The position numbers and the translations under genes are program-made. The notes beneath the pieces were generated by a model. That model worked only from the letters and a program-made list of their open reading frames with translations, had not been told where the DNA came from and made no database searches. A stretch of DNA of 64,000 bases from Rhizobium sp. RU33A (lineage in GTDB: Bacteria > Pseudomonadota > Alphaproteobacteria > Rhizobiales > Rhizobiaceae), in NCBI RefSeq assembly GCF_900156055.1, contig NZ_FTMQ01000005.1, forward strand, positions 1 through 64,000, written 5' to 3'. Shown in pieces: positions 1-9,356 of the stretch; within the stretch, counting starts at the first letter, position 1, and each line of letters starts with the position of its first letter.

Positions 1-749
1 GTTGCCGGCAGGCCGACGACCGCAAGGCTCGTCCCCGCATCGACATCCGATGCATTGGCAAGCGCCAGGAGCGAGACCGAAGCCCCGTCCTCGATCGCCG
101 CGCCCGTCACCGCACCGGAGACCTCCGGAGTGTCGTTGGTCCCGGTGATAGAGACCGTCGGGTCGGCACCGGCCAACACCGAGGCAAGGTTTCCAGCCTC
201 CTGATTGTTGGCATTCCCAGTTCCAAAATCATCAGCGCCCTGATCGTCACCGAGCAGATCCAGTACCTGCTGCCGTCCGATGCCGGCGATCGATGCGCCA
301 CTGGAATCTTCGAAACTAGCGCCGGAACCGGACGGCGGTTGGGGCGTCACCGAATAGATCTCGTTCGGTCCGGCAGCGATATCAAAGCCGCTCCTCTCGA
401 GGGCTGCGAGCAGAGCCTCCTGTGGCACCTCGATGTCGCCGATGATAAAGGTCGGTACATTCAAGGCAGCGCCGCTAATCCGCAGCAGCCAACCGTCCGG
501 CTGAATCAGCAGCAGGTCGTCCCCGTCGAGCTTGACGTTTTCGAGGCTATCGTTGGCAGCAAGCCTCACCCTGTTTCCTGCATCAGGAACGATGACGCGG
601 ACGCGAGGCACTTCGCCGGATGTTTCAATGCCCGCTGGAATGCCGGCACCGGCAACTATCTGCGCCATCAGGACATCGTCCTGGCTGCTATCAGCACCCC
701 TGCCATCAAACAGGTGTTCCGTGGCTTGAAAAGCGAGATCCTCAGTCAT
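1..749 (-). CDS. BapA-like VCBS-repeat adhesin (5' end only)
   Basis: N-terminal 249 residues of what is probably a very large surface adhesin; the gene runs off the left edge. The start MTEDLAFQATEHLFDG follows a GGGGAG ribosome site 8 bases upstream. Residues about 45-140 resemble the prefix domain of BapA-type biofilm proteins (PRVRVIVPDAGNRVRL, then VPTFIIGDIEVP). From about residue 205 a VCBS/cadherin-like repeat begins (VSITGTNDTPEVSG, then EDGASVSLLALANASDVD). There is no Sec signal peptide, as expected for a type I secretion substrate whose signal is C-terminal. The type I exporter genes lie upstream on the same strand. Family knowledge: such proteins mediate surface attachment and biofilm formation. 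The repeat region and C-terminus are unseen, so the exact class (BapA, LapA or other) is open. Confidence 0.85.
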   Translation of the reverse strand, partial: MTEDLAFQATEHLFDGRGADSSQDDVLMAQIVAGAGIPAGIETSGEVPRVRVIVPDAGNRVRLAANDSLENVKLDGDDLLLIQPDGWLLRISGAALNVPTFIIGDIEVPQEALLAALERSGFDIAAGPNEIYSVTPQPPSGSGASFEDSSGASIAGIGRQQVLDLLGDDQGADDFGTGNANNQEAGNLASVLAGADPTVSITGTNDTPEVSGAVTGAAIEDGASVSLLALANASDVDAGTSLAVVGLPA

Positions 750-823
750 TCCAAAACTCCCCGAATACATTTACCCGGTCTTAACCGGTCGGTGTTTTGT
801 CAACAATTGCTTCGGATCGCCCG

Positions 824-895
824 TGGCATACCTATGTATGCGCAAGTCGAATGAATTAACATATAGTTAATATCTTGGCATATCTATATATGCCA
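824..895. promoter_or_regulatory. Paired inverted repeats upstream of the adhesin
   Basis: TGGCATAT-CTAT-ATATGCCA at 876-895 is a perfect 8-bp inverted repeat. A degenerate copy, TGGCATAC-CTAT-GTATGCGC, lies at 824-843. The centres are 52 bp apart, about five helical turns, and sit 75-146 bp before the adhesin start in AT-rich DNA. This looks like a dimeric-regulator operator pair. The cognate factor is unknown; the ribbon-helix-helix protein encoded at 2104-2703 is one candidate. Confidence 0.5.
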
Positions 896-1040
896 TCCTT
901 GTTCTTTCAGACAGATGATCTCGAGGATTTTCCCATATTAAAGAATTCAAATTAATGCTTCTGCATACAAAATATTTAATGTAGTAACTATGTTGTTTAT
1001 TCAGATTTAGGAGAAAATATTAGTTGCCTGCCATTTTTTA

Positions 1041-2100
1041 ATGACATTGTTGAAATGTACGGCGGCTATGCAAGCAGTTGCGAATGAGCCACGACGCGCA
1101 GAACCCGGGGATTTAGTGCAAGTCGATACTGCTGGCCCGCTTGCGCCTCCCCTAGCACTTTACGAGACGGCGCCTGCAGCCCGACCCAAATTCACTTATC
1201 CCGCATCTTCACCACCCACAGCCTGGTCCGCAACGGGCTCCTACCGCTTGTGCCAGCCGCTTTAGCCGTTCTCATGGCGGCAGCCCAAACTCATGACATG
1301 ACACGGCGCCCGGCGAAGGAAACTGCCAAGAGCTGGCGTCGATTCGGGACTGGGATGTCTCAGCTTCCATCTTGAAGGCAGCTGCTTCCGTTGGCGATGG
1401 CATCATCCGGACCGTCAGGAAGGAACCGTCGTTGTTTGGGCTCAACGCGTTCGATCCGGCAAGATCCTGAGCGGCCCGCGCATATCCGGCGTGATCCGGA
1501 AGGCAGCCGCTTCAGGCGCATCCGCCGTCTGCGTCAACCGCTCCCCGATCTGGCCGCCCCCCGTCGATCTTGGCGACGGCGACATTATCGCCCAGATCTG
1601 CCGCGTCGCGGCCTCCGTCAACAGCCTGATCGCCGACCGCGTCGACTAGCAAAACTATGGACGCTGCCGCCATTGGCCGATGCCTGAGGAAACGCTGGCG
1701 CGCTTCGGCGGCGACTGCGAAGACTGTCCTTCCTCAAGATGGCCGTTCTGCCACGTCTCAGCACTCCTTTGACCGCCACGGAAATGGTCTTCGTCAAAGG
1801 CACTAACCCTCGACTGTTTAACGCCATTCTTTCCGTCATACTCCAGGACCAAACGCGCATCCTCCACCGCATGGCGGACGTATTCGATCCCGAAAAGTGA
1901 CGCTACACCCTACTCGGCTCGTTCTCGAGTTCCGCCAACCAAGGTTGTCGGCCACACGGGCGACAAACAGAACATGACGGCATCCCTGAAGGACATGGCA
2001 AGCATCGACCCGGACTTTCCAAACACGGTCTGGACATGCCGTGCCAAGGTCGGAATGCGTAAGCAGCGCGCCAACATCAAACGATCCTGCACGTTGGACG
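1041..2100. other. Gene-poor decayed stretch between adhesin and regulator
   Basis: No intact gene could be supported over 1.3 kb separating the adhesin from the secretion operon. On the plus strand several short protein-like stretches end in stops: one ending at 1651 (…IAQICRVAASVNSLIADRVD), and a 38-residue frame at 1784-1900 (MVFVKGTNPRLFNAILSVIL… ending FDPEK). They resemble C-terminal fragments of lost genes, but I cannot name a family. The 850-1030 part is AT-rich and probably promoter DNA for the adhesin. Confidence 0.35.
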
Positions 2101-2103
2101 TAT

Positions 2104-2703
2104 TCAGCCAGAACCCGTCACGAAGGCGATCACGGCATCGGACTTTTCGAGATCCGACGCGAGCGCCATACTGAGTACTCCTCGGGCCTTACGATCGTTA
2201 TATGTGATGGTGAAGCCTGTCTGCCGCCCACGTCCATCATCTTCTTTCATCGCCTTGATGATGTCGGTGACCGAATTGTCGAGCGTCAGCCGAAGGCTGG
2301 TGAATGAGCCGTTTAACTCGAGATTGGAGAACCGCGTCTTGAGATACATCAAGAACGCGCTGTTCTGGAAGAGGATCCGTTTGTCGAGTGACAGAATGAA
2401 CGCAGGTGCCGGGCAGGCGGCCACGATACGTGTGGAGTTATGGCTGTTGGCTAGCTGCTTCAACGCCTCGTAGCGGTCGAGTATGCCATGCATTATCGAA
2501 GCACGCAGCTGGGAACTCAGTCCGCTGGTCCCCTCTCTTCTATCGCTTAGGTTTTCGAGATAGGTGGCAACAGATACTCCCTCGCTTTGTGCCACTTCAT
2601 CGAGCGCCGTCCAGAAAACCCGCTCGAGGTTAAAGCCATGCCTTTTCCCGGCCGAACGAATTGCCCGGAAATGCGGTTTCAGTTGGTCATGATCCCTCAT
2701 CAT
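2104..2703 (-). CDS. Ribbon-helix-helix (RHH_4-like) plus PAS-like regulator
   Basis: 199 residues. Residues about 20-55 (NLERVFWTALDEVAQSEGVS) match the RHH_4-type ribbon-helix-helix signature, in which an LE..FW..L.EIA motif precedes a short helix. Residues about 95-195 look like a PAS-type sensory fold (APAFILSLDKRILFQNSAFL, then TGFTITYNDRKARGVLSMAL). The start is supported by AAGGA 7 bases upstream. It is the last gene of the tolC-ABC-hlyD run, 28 bp after hlyD, and precedes the adhesin on the same strand. I infer that it links an unknown signal to expression of the adhesin or its exporter. RHH_4 proteins in alphaproteobacteria usually stand alone, so the PAS-like extension is unusual. 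The RHH part is fairly sure, the PAS part less so. Confidence 0.7.
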   Translation of the reverse strand: MMRDHDQLKPHFRAIRSAGKRHGFNLERVFWTALDEVAQSEGVSVATYLENLSDRREGTSGLSSQLRASIMHGILDRYEALKQLANSHNSTRIVAACPAPAFILSLDKRILFQNSAFLMYLKTRFSNLELNGSFTSLRLTLDNSVTDIIKAMKEDDGRGRQTGFTITYNDRKARGVLSMALASDLEKSDAVIAFVTGSG

Positions 2704-2731
2704 TCGCTGGTCCTTAGCCCCCGCCCTTGCA

Positions 2732-4021
2732 CTAACGCTCGGTCAGTGCCTCGTGGCGTGCTTTGCTCAATGGCTTCATCAAGTAGTCCAGAACTGTCTT
2801 GCGACCGGTCAGTATCTCGACGGATGCAACCATGCCGGGCCGGACTTCATGGGCGGCTGGCCCTTTGCCGATCCGGGCTTCTCCTGTCTGGACGAGGACC
2901 TGATAGTGAGTTTCGCCGGTTTCCGGATTGACGATGCTGTCGGCGGAGACGTTTGAGACACGGCCTTCAAGCCCTCCATAGATGGAAAAGTCGTATGCCG
3001 TCAGCTTGACGAGCGCTGTTTGTCCCGGCTGGACGAAGGCGACGTCGCGCGGTGAGATGCGGGCTTCGACAAGAAGCGTCTCAGTGGCGGGAACGACGCC
3101 GGCAACAACAGCGCCCGGCTGGACAAAGGCTCCGATGGTGTTGACGTCCATGGTATTCACGACGCCATCGACCGGCGAGACGATGTCTGTCCTTTGCACC
3201 TTGTCAATCGCACCCCTTATGGTCGCTTCCAGAACGCTGGTATCGGCAAGGGTTTCGCCAAGCTCGCGACGCGCCTCCTGCTCGAAATCGGACTGCAGTT
3301 CCTTGACCTGAAGTTCTGCCTCCCGCTGCGCGTTCTGCAAGCGGTTGAGGCTTTGGCTGATGGTCTCACGCTGACCGCTCTGTTGTGCGATTTCACGGTC
3401 CAAGCGGAGCAGTTCGATTTCCGGATGCAGATTTCGCTCCACCAGAGGGGCAATTTTCGCTCGTTCGGCCAACATGGCCTGAACGACGGTATTGGCCTGG
3501 TTGATGCTGCTTCGAGCCTCAGCCACTTCGTCTGATCTTTGCTGGCGACGCGCCTCCAGCACCTGAAGCTTGTTGCCGTAATTGGCGCGCCGCGCCTCGA
3601 GCAGGTCCCGTTCATTATCGCAGATACTGGATGAAACGCGGGCGGTGGGCTCTGGGCAGACAAAATCCGACCGGAACAATCCTCCGATCTCCAGCCGCAA
3701 CCTAGCGATCCGCGCCTGAAGAGAATCGAACCGCGCCTGGGCTTCGCCCAGGCTGGCGAGATTCACGGAACTATCAAGCCTCACAAGCAGGTCGCCCTTC
3801 TTGACGACCTGACCGGCCTTTACGGCGATCTCCTGTACAACGCCCGCCTCACTGGATTGGATGATCTGGGTCTTGGACAGTGGTATCACCCGGCCGTCCC
3901 CCCGTGATATCTCGTCAACTTCTGCCCAGGCTGCCCATGCAATGAACGCGATGACGCAGCAAAGGCAGATCCAGATGATAAGCCGCGGCGCAATCGGCGG
4001 ACGGTCCTCCTGCCGCATCAT
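2732..4021 (-). CDS. HlyD-family type I secretion adaptor
   Basis: 429-residue periplasmic adaptor (membrane fusion protein) joining the inner-membrane exporter to the TolC-type channel. One transmembrane helix lies at about 14-33 (LIIWICLCCVIAFIAWAAWA). A split lipoyl/barrel-sandwich domain follows (AGVVQEIAVKAGQVVKKGDL near residues 58-78, then DIVSPVDGVVNTMDVNTIGA near 280). Between them are long coiled coils (about 95-270), and a C-terminal beta-barrel carries the HlyD signature (ARIGKGPAAHEVRPGMVASV). The length is typical. The start overlaps the stop of the ABC gene by 4 bp (ATGA), indicating translational coupling. It should work with the genes at 4018-6132 and 6173-7612 to export the adhesin. 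Confidence 0.93.
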   Translation of the reverse strand: MMRQEDRPPIAPRLIIWICLCCVIAFIAWAAWAEVDEISRGDGRVIPLSKTQIIQSSEAGVVQEIAVKAGQVVKKGDLLVRLDSSVNLASLGEAQARFDSLQARIARLRLEIGGLFRSDFVCPEPTARVSSSICDNERDLLEARRANYGNKLQVLEARRQQRSDEVAEARSSINQANTVVQAMLAERAKIAPLVERNLHPEIELLRLDREIAQQSGQRETISQSLNRLQNAQREAELQVKELQSDFEQEARRELGETLADTSVLEATIRGAIDKVQRTDIVSPVDGVVNTMDVNTIGAFVQPGAVVAGVVPATETLLVEARISPRDVAFVQPGQTALVKLTAYDFSIYGGLEGRVSNVSADSIVNPETGETHYQVLVQTGEARIGKGPAAHEVRPGMVASVEILTGRKTVLDYLMKPLSKARHEALTER

Positions 4022-6132
4022 TGTGCGTCCTCCAGCTTTCGCTGCAGGGCGGCAATGACGGTCTCCTTGGGGCCATCAGCCACCACCTTGCCATGGTCAA
4101 TGACGATAAGACGATCAACCAGTTCCAGCATGCTGTATCGATGGGTCGAAATCACCAGCGTCGTGCCTAAAGGCACGGCGTCCCGCAGGCAGCCGATCAG
4201 CTGGCGCTCACTGGCGAGATCCATGGCGCCGGAAGGCTCATCTAGAAAAATGATCTTCGGGCGGCAAAGAAGCAACCGGGCAATGGTCACCGCCTGCTTC
4301 TGGCCAGACGACAGATTGCCCCCACTTTCCCCGACAGGCATATCAAACCCTCTGGGATGGCGCGCCGCGAACAAATCGATGCCGACCCGTCGCGAAACCT
4401 CGACCAATTCCTCATCCGAGGCACGCGGATTGCCCATCAGAAGATTGTCTTTGAGGGAGCCCGAAAAAAGGTCGCTGGCCTGTCCGGCGACAGCGACGGC
4501 GGCCCGGACCTCGGCTGGGTGAAACTGTTGGCTGTCTATGCCGTCGATCAAGACACGTCCGTCGCCCGGCACATAAAGACGCGACATCAATCGGCCGATC
4601 GTGGTCTTGCCCGATCCGATACGGCCGATAATGCCAACCCGTTCGCCGGCTCTAATCCTGAAAGACACTTCGCAGAGCGCATCCTGATCTGCTGCGGGAT
4701 AGCGGAACCGGACGTTGTCGAAGGCGAGGTCGCCGCGCTCGACCACACGGTTGACGAAGCCGGACGCCTGTGGCGTGTCCTCCGGCTCACCCATGATCTT
4801 GTCAAGGATGCGCAGGGAAAGAACCGCTTGGCGAAAACGTGCGAGCGTCATGGCAAGTTGGCCGAGCGGAGCAATTGCGCGACCTGAGAGCGTGACCGAG
4901 GCGATGATCGCGCCTGTCGTTACGTCGCCGGCCTGGAAAAGATAGGCTCCAAGAAGGATGATCGCTACGGTCACGATCTGCTGAATGAACTGGGTGGCAT
5001 TCACCGCCAGCGCCGATATGCGCTTAATCTCTTCGCCGGTTGCAGCACTGTTAACGGTGAGGTCTCTCCAGCGCTTCAGCAGCACGCCTTCAGCCCTCAG
5101 GGCCTTGATGGTCTCGGTTGTGTGGATGGTTTCCACCAGGAGAGACTGGCGAAGTGCTGCTTCGTTTGCGGCGGTCGCGACCTTACGACTGATAAGTGCC
5201 TGAGCGGCAAAGCCAATCCCTAAGACGGCCAGGAGCGCGACAGTCGGCACAAAGCCCAAGGGACCGCCAACCGCGAAGATAGCCGCAATAAAGATGAAGA
5301 TAAAAAGCGTGTCTATCAAGGTCGCAATGGTGTTCGAGGTAAAGAATTCGCGCACGAACTCATATTGTGAAATCCGGCTGACAAATTCTCCCGTCGACAT
5401 GGCCCGTGCCGCCAGAGACGTGTTCATCACCTTCTGAAACAGGATATAGGACAACTTCTGGTCGATCTTGCGACCCGTGTAATCGATGAGCGTGGCCCGG
5501 GCATATTTGAGCAGGAAGTCGAAAGCAAAGGCCACGGATATGCCGACGGCCAGAACCCAAAGCGTAGCCATGGCCTCGTTCGGCAGGACCCGATCATAGA
5601 CATTCATCACGAAGATAGGCGATGCCAGGGCCAGAATATTGATAAACAGCGCGGCAGTGCCAACCCGAAGGAAGGACCGCCAATAGGGCTTCACAGCCGA
5701 TGCCAGCCAATGGGGTTTTTCCAGCCTCCCATCATGCAACTGGCCGAGTTCTTCGTTCTGATTCAGGTAGTGCCGCTTGAAGTCGAAGGCTTTACCGTCG
5801 AGTGGCTCTGCGTCATCGCCCTCAAAATCGATCGGCCTGGCTTCCTCTCCCGCTCGCAGGCTCAAAAGCCGACCCCATTCATCCCGACCGCGTACGGGGA
5901 TAAAAGCACCAGTGCGCGTTCTCAGGAGAGCGGGGTAATTGGCATTCCCACCGGATATGTCGTCAATACTGCGTTCGGTGACCTCCAAGCCCATTCGCCC
6001 GGCCACTTCACCGGCCGCCTCGATATCAGGGTCTTCGAGCTGGTCCTCAGGAATACCGGAATAGAGAACCGTCATTGAGCCACTACGCTCAAAATAAAGG
6101 CTGATTTCCCTGAAGGCCTCCCGGAAATTCAT
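4018..6132 (-). CDS. Type I secretion ABC exporter (LapB/PrtD class)
   Basis: 704 residues from MNFREAFREI; upstream extension of the frame lies inside tolC and lacks protein character. Residues about 1-150 form a degenerate C39-peptidase-like domain without an obvious catalytic Cys, as in exporters of large RTX/Lap adhesins. Residues about 150-450 hold six transmembrane helices. The nucleotide-binding domain has Walker A GRIGSGKTT (about 503), signature LSSGQKQ (about 607), Walker B IIFLDEP (about 628) and switch His in STHR. It powers one-step export of the adhesin across both membranes with the adjacent HlyD and TolC proteins. It begins 40 bp after tolC and overlaps hlyD by 4 bp. The class call is firm; the substrate is inferred from the neighbouring gene. 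Confidence 0.93.
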   Translation of the reverse strand: MNFREAFREISLYFERSGSMTVLYSGIPEDQLEDPDIEAAGEVAGRMGLEVTERSIDDISGGNANYPALLRTRTGAFIPVRGRDEWGRLLSLRAGEEARPIDFEGDDAEPLDGKAFDFKRHYLNQNEELGQLHDGRLEKPHWLASAVKPYWRSFLRVGTAALFINILALASPIFVMNVYDRVLPNEAMATLWVLAVGISVAFAFDFLLKYARATLIDYTGRKIDQKLSYILFQKVMNTSLAARAMSTGEFVSRISQYEFVREFFTSNTIATLIDTLFIFIFIAAIFAVGGPLGFVPTVALLAVLGIGFAAQALISRKVATAANEAALRQSLLVETIHTTETIKALRAEGVLLKRWRDLTVNSAATGEEIKRISALAVNATQFIQQIVTVAIILLGAYLFQAGDVTTGAIIASVTLSGRAIAPLGQLAMTLARFRQAVLSLRILDKIMGEPEDTPQASGFVNRVVERGDLAFDNVRFRYPAADQDALCEVSFRIRAGERVGIIGRIGSGKTTIGRLMSRLYVPGDGRVLIDGIDSQQFHPAEVRAAVAVAGQASDLFSGSLKDNLLMGNPRASDEELVEVSRRVGIDLFAARHPRGFDMPVGESGGNLSSGQKQAVTIARLLLCRPKIIFLDEPSGAMDLASERQLIGCLRDAVPLGTTLVISTHRYSMLELVDRLIVIDHGKVVADGPKETVIAALQRKLEDAQ

Positions 6133-6172
6133 GGTCGCTCTGTCCGCTGTGCTTGTCTTGCGTTTCCGGCAA

Positions 6173-7612
6173 TCACGGCGATCGAACCGGCGCGAGCAGA
6201 TCGAGTGGCAGGTCGTTTTGCTGCTGCGACGGTAGTTTTTTGTAGGCCGGCTCGCGTTCATTGGTCCGGACGTCGAATTCCTTGCGCGCGTAAGCCTCCG
6301 ACTGAGCCCCGGCCTTGAGCTTGAATGAGCCGACCAGCGAGCCCATGGCGGCCAAGATCTGGTAATCGGCATATACAGCGGCATATTGCGCCGTCTTGGC
6401 GAGGACCTGAGTGTTGAACCATGTGTTTTGAGCGCTCAGAACATCAAGAAGCGACCGCTCGCCGATCCTGAACTGATCGCGGTAAGACGCGACCAGCTCG
6501 TTGGCGACGCTTACTTGTTCGCGAAGAATGGATGCCTGTTCGGCTCGTCTTGCTCGCTTGTTCCACGCCGAAAGGATCGACTCCCGGACTTCCCGGTACA
6601 CCAAAGCATTGTCCTGGCGGCTCTGGCTCGCACGGCGTATTGCCTCCTGCTCGGCGGCCTGATCGCGCCCGCCTCGATAAAGGTTCCAACGTGCCACAAC
6701 CTTTGCCTCCAAGTCGTGGGTCCGGCCCTCACTGCCATCGATATTGCTGCCAACCCGGGCCGTTGCCTCCAGCGCGACCTTTGGCAGGTAGGAGGACTGT
6801 GCTCCTCTCACCATTGCTTCAGCAGCATCGATATCCGCGCGGGCGGCAGCGATTGCCGGGCTCTGGCGCCGGGCGATCTCCATGGCGTTATCGACAGTGC
6901 CTGGAACGACCGATGAAACCGAGGGCGGCTGACGCATGGCTTTCATGGAGGCAGGCGCCACACCGACCAGGCGGGCAAACCGGATTTTTGCCTGTTCCAG
7001 ATCCTCCTCGGCCTCTTTCAGCCGTGCCTTCGCGGACAGCAAACGTTCTCGGCCTTGGGTCCGGTCGACTACCGTTAAGGTACCGCCGGATGCGCCTTCG
7101 GAGATATCGGAAACGATTTGTGACAGCGCGGCAGCGTTTTTCTTGGCGATGGCGACGATCTCGGCCTGCAGGAGGATCTCGAAGTACTCCTGGGTCACCG
7201 CCAGTGCTAATGCCTCGGATCGTTCGCCGACCCGATAGGACGCGCCATCAACGCGCGCCGCTTGGCGCTCAAGAGCGGCGCGTCGCGACCCTCCGTCAAA
7301 CAGCGTCTGGCTTAACGTCAGTCCAACATCGGCTGAGTCCAGCTCGTCGTTTTCGATCCCCAGCCGACGCCGCCCCGGGCTATCGAGTCGGCGACTGCCC
7401 GCGGACATCTCAAGGTCCAGGGTTGGCAGATAAAGCCCTTTTGCCTGCCGCAGCTCGAACTCAGTCGCCTCGCGATTTTGCGCCGCCGCAAGCACCTCCG
7501 GGTTGGTTGTCAGGGCGGTTTCGACAGCCTCCCGCAGTTCGGTGGCAGTAGCCGGCAAAGCCAGCGCCCACATCATCGCACCAAATGCGACCGCAAGTTT
7601 CCGTTCCACCAC
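6173..7612 (-). CDS. TolC-family outer membrane channel
   Basis: 479 residues. The signal peptide is about 1-22 (LAVAFGAMMWALALPATA). The body shows the duplicated outer-membrane-efflux-protein architecture: the first repeat about 25-220 (ALTTNPEVLAAAQNREATEF, then LSQTLFDGG) and the second about 240-440 (ARRQSPAIAAARADIDAAEA, then RWNLYRGG, and RDQFRIGERSLLDVLSAQN). The FDGG and YRGG turns are typical of type I secretion TolC proteins. A polar tail of about 40 residues follows. It should form the outer-membrane exit duct for the ABC/HlyD pair immediately downstream and is the first clear gene of that operon. Family assignment is secure. Confidence 0.93.
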   Translation of the reverse strand: MVERKLAVAFGAMMWALALPATATELREAVETALTTNPEVLAAAQNREATEFELRQAKGLYLPTLDLEMSAGSRRLDSPGRRRLGIENDELDSADVGLTLSQTLFDGGSRRAALERQAARVDGASYRVGERSEALALAVTQEYFEILLQAEIVAIAKKNAAALSQIVSDISEGASGGTLTVVDRTQGRERLLSAKARLKEAEEDLEQAKIRFARLVGVAPASMKAMRQPPSVSSVVPGTVDNAMEIARRQSPAIAAARADIDAAEAMVRGAQSSYLPKVALEATARVGSNIDGSEGRTHDLEAKVVARWNLYRGGRDQAAEQEAIRRASQSRQDNALVYREVRESILSAWNKRARRAEQASILREQVSVANELVASYRDQFRIGERSLLDVLSAQNTWFNTQVLAKTAQYAAVYADYQILAAMGSLVGSFKLKAGAQSEAYARKEFDVRTNEREPAYKKLPSQQQNDLPLDLLAPVRSP

Positions 7613-7621
7613 AAAGCCCCC

Positions 7622-7819
7622 CTAACACACATTCACACTTCTGCATCCGGCCACACCACAAAGTCTTGGAGAGGCAATCTGCGCATCGGAGGCATCCTCC
7701 TCGCCTCCCAAGGCCAAAGAAAAAGCCGCCGAAACCATGAGACCCAGGCACAAGACTGGCCAACTTGCGTTGGGTTTCACTTTCCCAACAAGCAGCTCAG
7801 CGTGGCCCGGTGGCTCCAA
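7622..7819 (-). CDS. Possible small exported peptide
   Basis: 65-codon frame ending 10 bp before tolC. Its middle (ASWPVLCLGLMVSAAFSLAL) looks like the hydrophobic core of a signal peptide, followed by GGEEDASDAQ and a short tail with two cysteines. An in-frame GTG (VKPNASW) would give a more normal signal-peptide start. I know no family for it. It may be a leader peptide of the secretion operon or a chance frame in promoter DNA. Confidence 0.25.
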   Translation of the reverse strand: MEPPGHAELLVGKVKPNASWPVLCLGLMVSAAFSLALGGEEDASDAQIASPRLCGVAGCRSVNVC

Positions 7820-8138
7820 TACTCTGTCGCGCCTGTGTGTTGTATTGTCTGTTTTTTAGTCAAACAATCCAAGTGAAGGAAATATCTATTATTCAGAAAA
7901 AGAATGATGCTTACCTAACAATCCTTATGGGGATGAGAGCCTTCAATATTGGCCGGAGCGGGCCAAAAAAGGGCTCCAAGGCAACAACAAGGCGCATCTG
8001 AACTGCAGATCGCTATTGCACAATTGTGTAACGTGACCGGCAAAGGGCCGTTGACCCACGCCGGCCTGACGGAGCCAGTGGGTCGGTATGATCATCGCAG
8101 ATATCGGAAGGCTGGAATTATGGGCCGCGAAGCCATCA
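7820..8138. other. Intergenic region between tolC operon and MFS gene
   Basis: No gene recognised. It probably holds the promoter of the minus-strand tolC operon (AT-rich at 7840-7920). A 7-bp stem (GACCCAC 8053-8059 with GTGGGTC 8078-8084) lies 55-86 bp after the MFS stop and could be a weak terminator, but no T-run follows. Confidence 0.4.
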
Positions 8139-9356
8139 TCACCTTATGTTTGGTGCGTCGGTACTAACGAGACAGGATGCGCGCCAGTATAGGACGGCAG
8201 CGATCACACCAAATCCTTGAAGGCAGACGAGAGCGATATTGAGGGACGAAGCGCCTCCTATGGCGACACTGGCTGCGCCGACAAGCGTCGGTCCAAGTCC
8301 GAGGCCAACAACAGTCGCAAGGGCCATCAGGGCCGCCGATGCTATCGGTCGTTCAGGCGGATCAACAATTTCATGCAAAAGGCTTATGGTGGGAGGATAG
8401 CTAGAAAGCGCCAGGGATGCCGGGATGGCAAATGCTGCCAAGGCAAGTGTCGGCTGATCGGCCAACAGGAAAAGCAGCGACAACGGTTTGGTGACAAGAA
8501 GTATGATAGCGGGGCCACGAGCAAGCCAGTTCCATTCCTTTCGCGCGAGGTTGCCAATCACGCGACTTGAAACGATCGTACCCGCAATCGCCAGCAAGGC
8601 GCCAATCGAGACCGTGGCGGCTGCTTCGATTTGCGAAAAGCCGTGCTTGCGCATGAGAAACGCCGGATACCATGCAACCGCGCCTGACAGCACGATCTGG
8701 TTGACGATTTCCGCGACGAACACCAGTCGAGATCGTTTTTCTTTCCAGATCTTGCCCAGAGCTCCCAACAAAAGCGCTTCGGAACCGGCTGTCTCACTGC
8801 GATAGTCCCGTAGCGGTTCCTTTACGAGAAACATAAGAAGTCCCGGGATGATCCCCAGTACACCAGCACAGAGCATGGCGACGCGCCACCCATAAAGGTG
8901 GCCTACCACGCCGCCTATTACGAGCGCCATCAGGCCTCCCAAGGCCGAGCCGCTAACAAACTGTCCAAACAGTCGGACCCGACCGGCCGCGTTGGTGGAA
9001 TCGGACAAAATCGAATGCGACGCGGGGATTGAAGCCGCTTCGGCCGCGGCGATCGCCGCCCGGGCGAGGAGGAGATGAAGAAAGCTGCTCGCGAATGCGC
9101 TGGCAACGGTAACCAGGCCCCAGAAGGTCGCCGAAACCGCGACGATGTTTCGCCTGTTTCCTGTTGCTGCTGCGAGAGCCGCGGGAATGGACGCCAACGC
9201 AAAAGCAACGGAGAATGTAAGCCCGGACAGCAATCCCATCTCGAGGTCCCCGAGCGCTAGTTCAAGTCGAATGGCCTCCAGCAATACGCTGAAAATCTGG
9301 CGGTCGAGATAGTTGGCCGCATAAATCGCAAACAGGAGCCAATAAACGACCTTCAT
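8139..9356 (-). CDS. Major facilitator superfamily transporter
   Basis: 405 residues from MKVVYWLLFAIYAANYLDRQ, chosen because AGGTG lies 8 bases upstream; the longer frame adds 35 residues of non-protein character. The N-terminus has the NYLDRQIFSVLLE motif in helix 1 and the GLLSGLTFSVAFALASIPAA turn into helix 2, as in spinster-like and aromatic-acid MFS porters. Twelve hydrophobic segments can be counted, with a central loop near KEPLRDYRSETAG (about 185-200). It is divergent from the LysR gene at 9882-10835, the usual arrangement for a regulator and its target. The substrate cannot be told from sequence; a small organic acid or an effluxed compound is plausible. Confidence 0.88.
   Translation of the reverse strand: MKVVYWLLFAIYAANYLDRQIFSVLLEAIRLELALGDLEMGLLSGLTFSVAFALASIPAALAAATGNRRNIVAVSATFWGLVTVASAFASSFLHLLLARAAIAAAEAASIPASHSILSDSTNAAGRVRLFGQFVSGSALGGLMALVIGGVVGHLYGWRVAMLCAGVLGIIPGLLMFLVKEPLRDYRSETAGSEALLLGALGKIWKEKRSRLVFVAEIVNQIVLSGAVAWYPAFLMRKHGFSQIEAAATVSIGALLAIAGTIVSSRVIGNLARKEWNWLARGPAIILLVTKPLSLLFLLADQPTLALAAFAIPASLALSSYPPTISLLHEIVDPPERPIASAALMALATVVGLGLGPTLVGAASVAIGGASSLNIALVCLQGFGVIAAVLYWRASCLVSTDAPNIR

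Noticed and set aside
6532..7551. 339-codon plus-strand frame inside tolC
   Set aside because: Arg/Pro/Gly-rich shadow of the TolC coding sequence, which has clear family motifs on the other strand.
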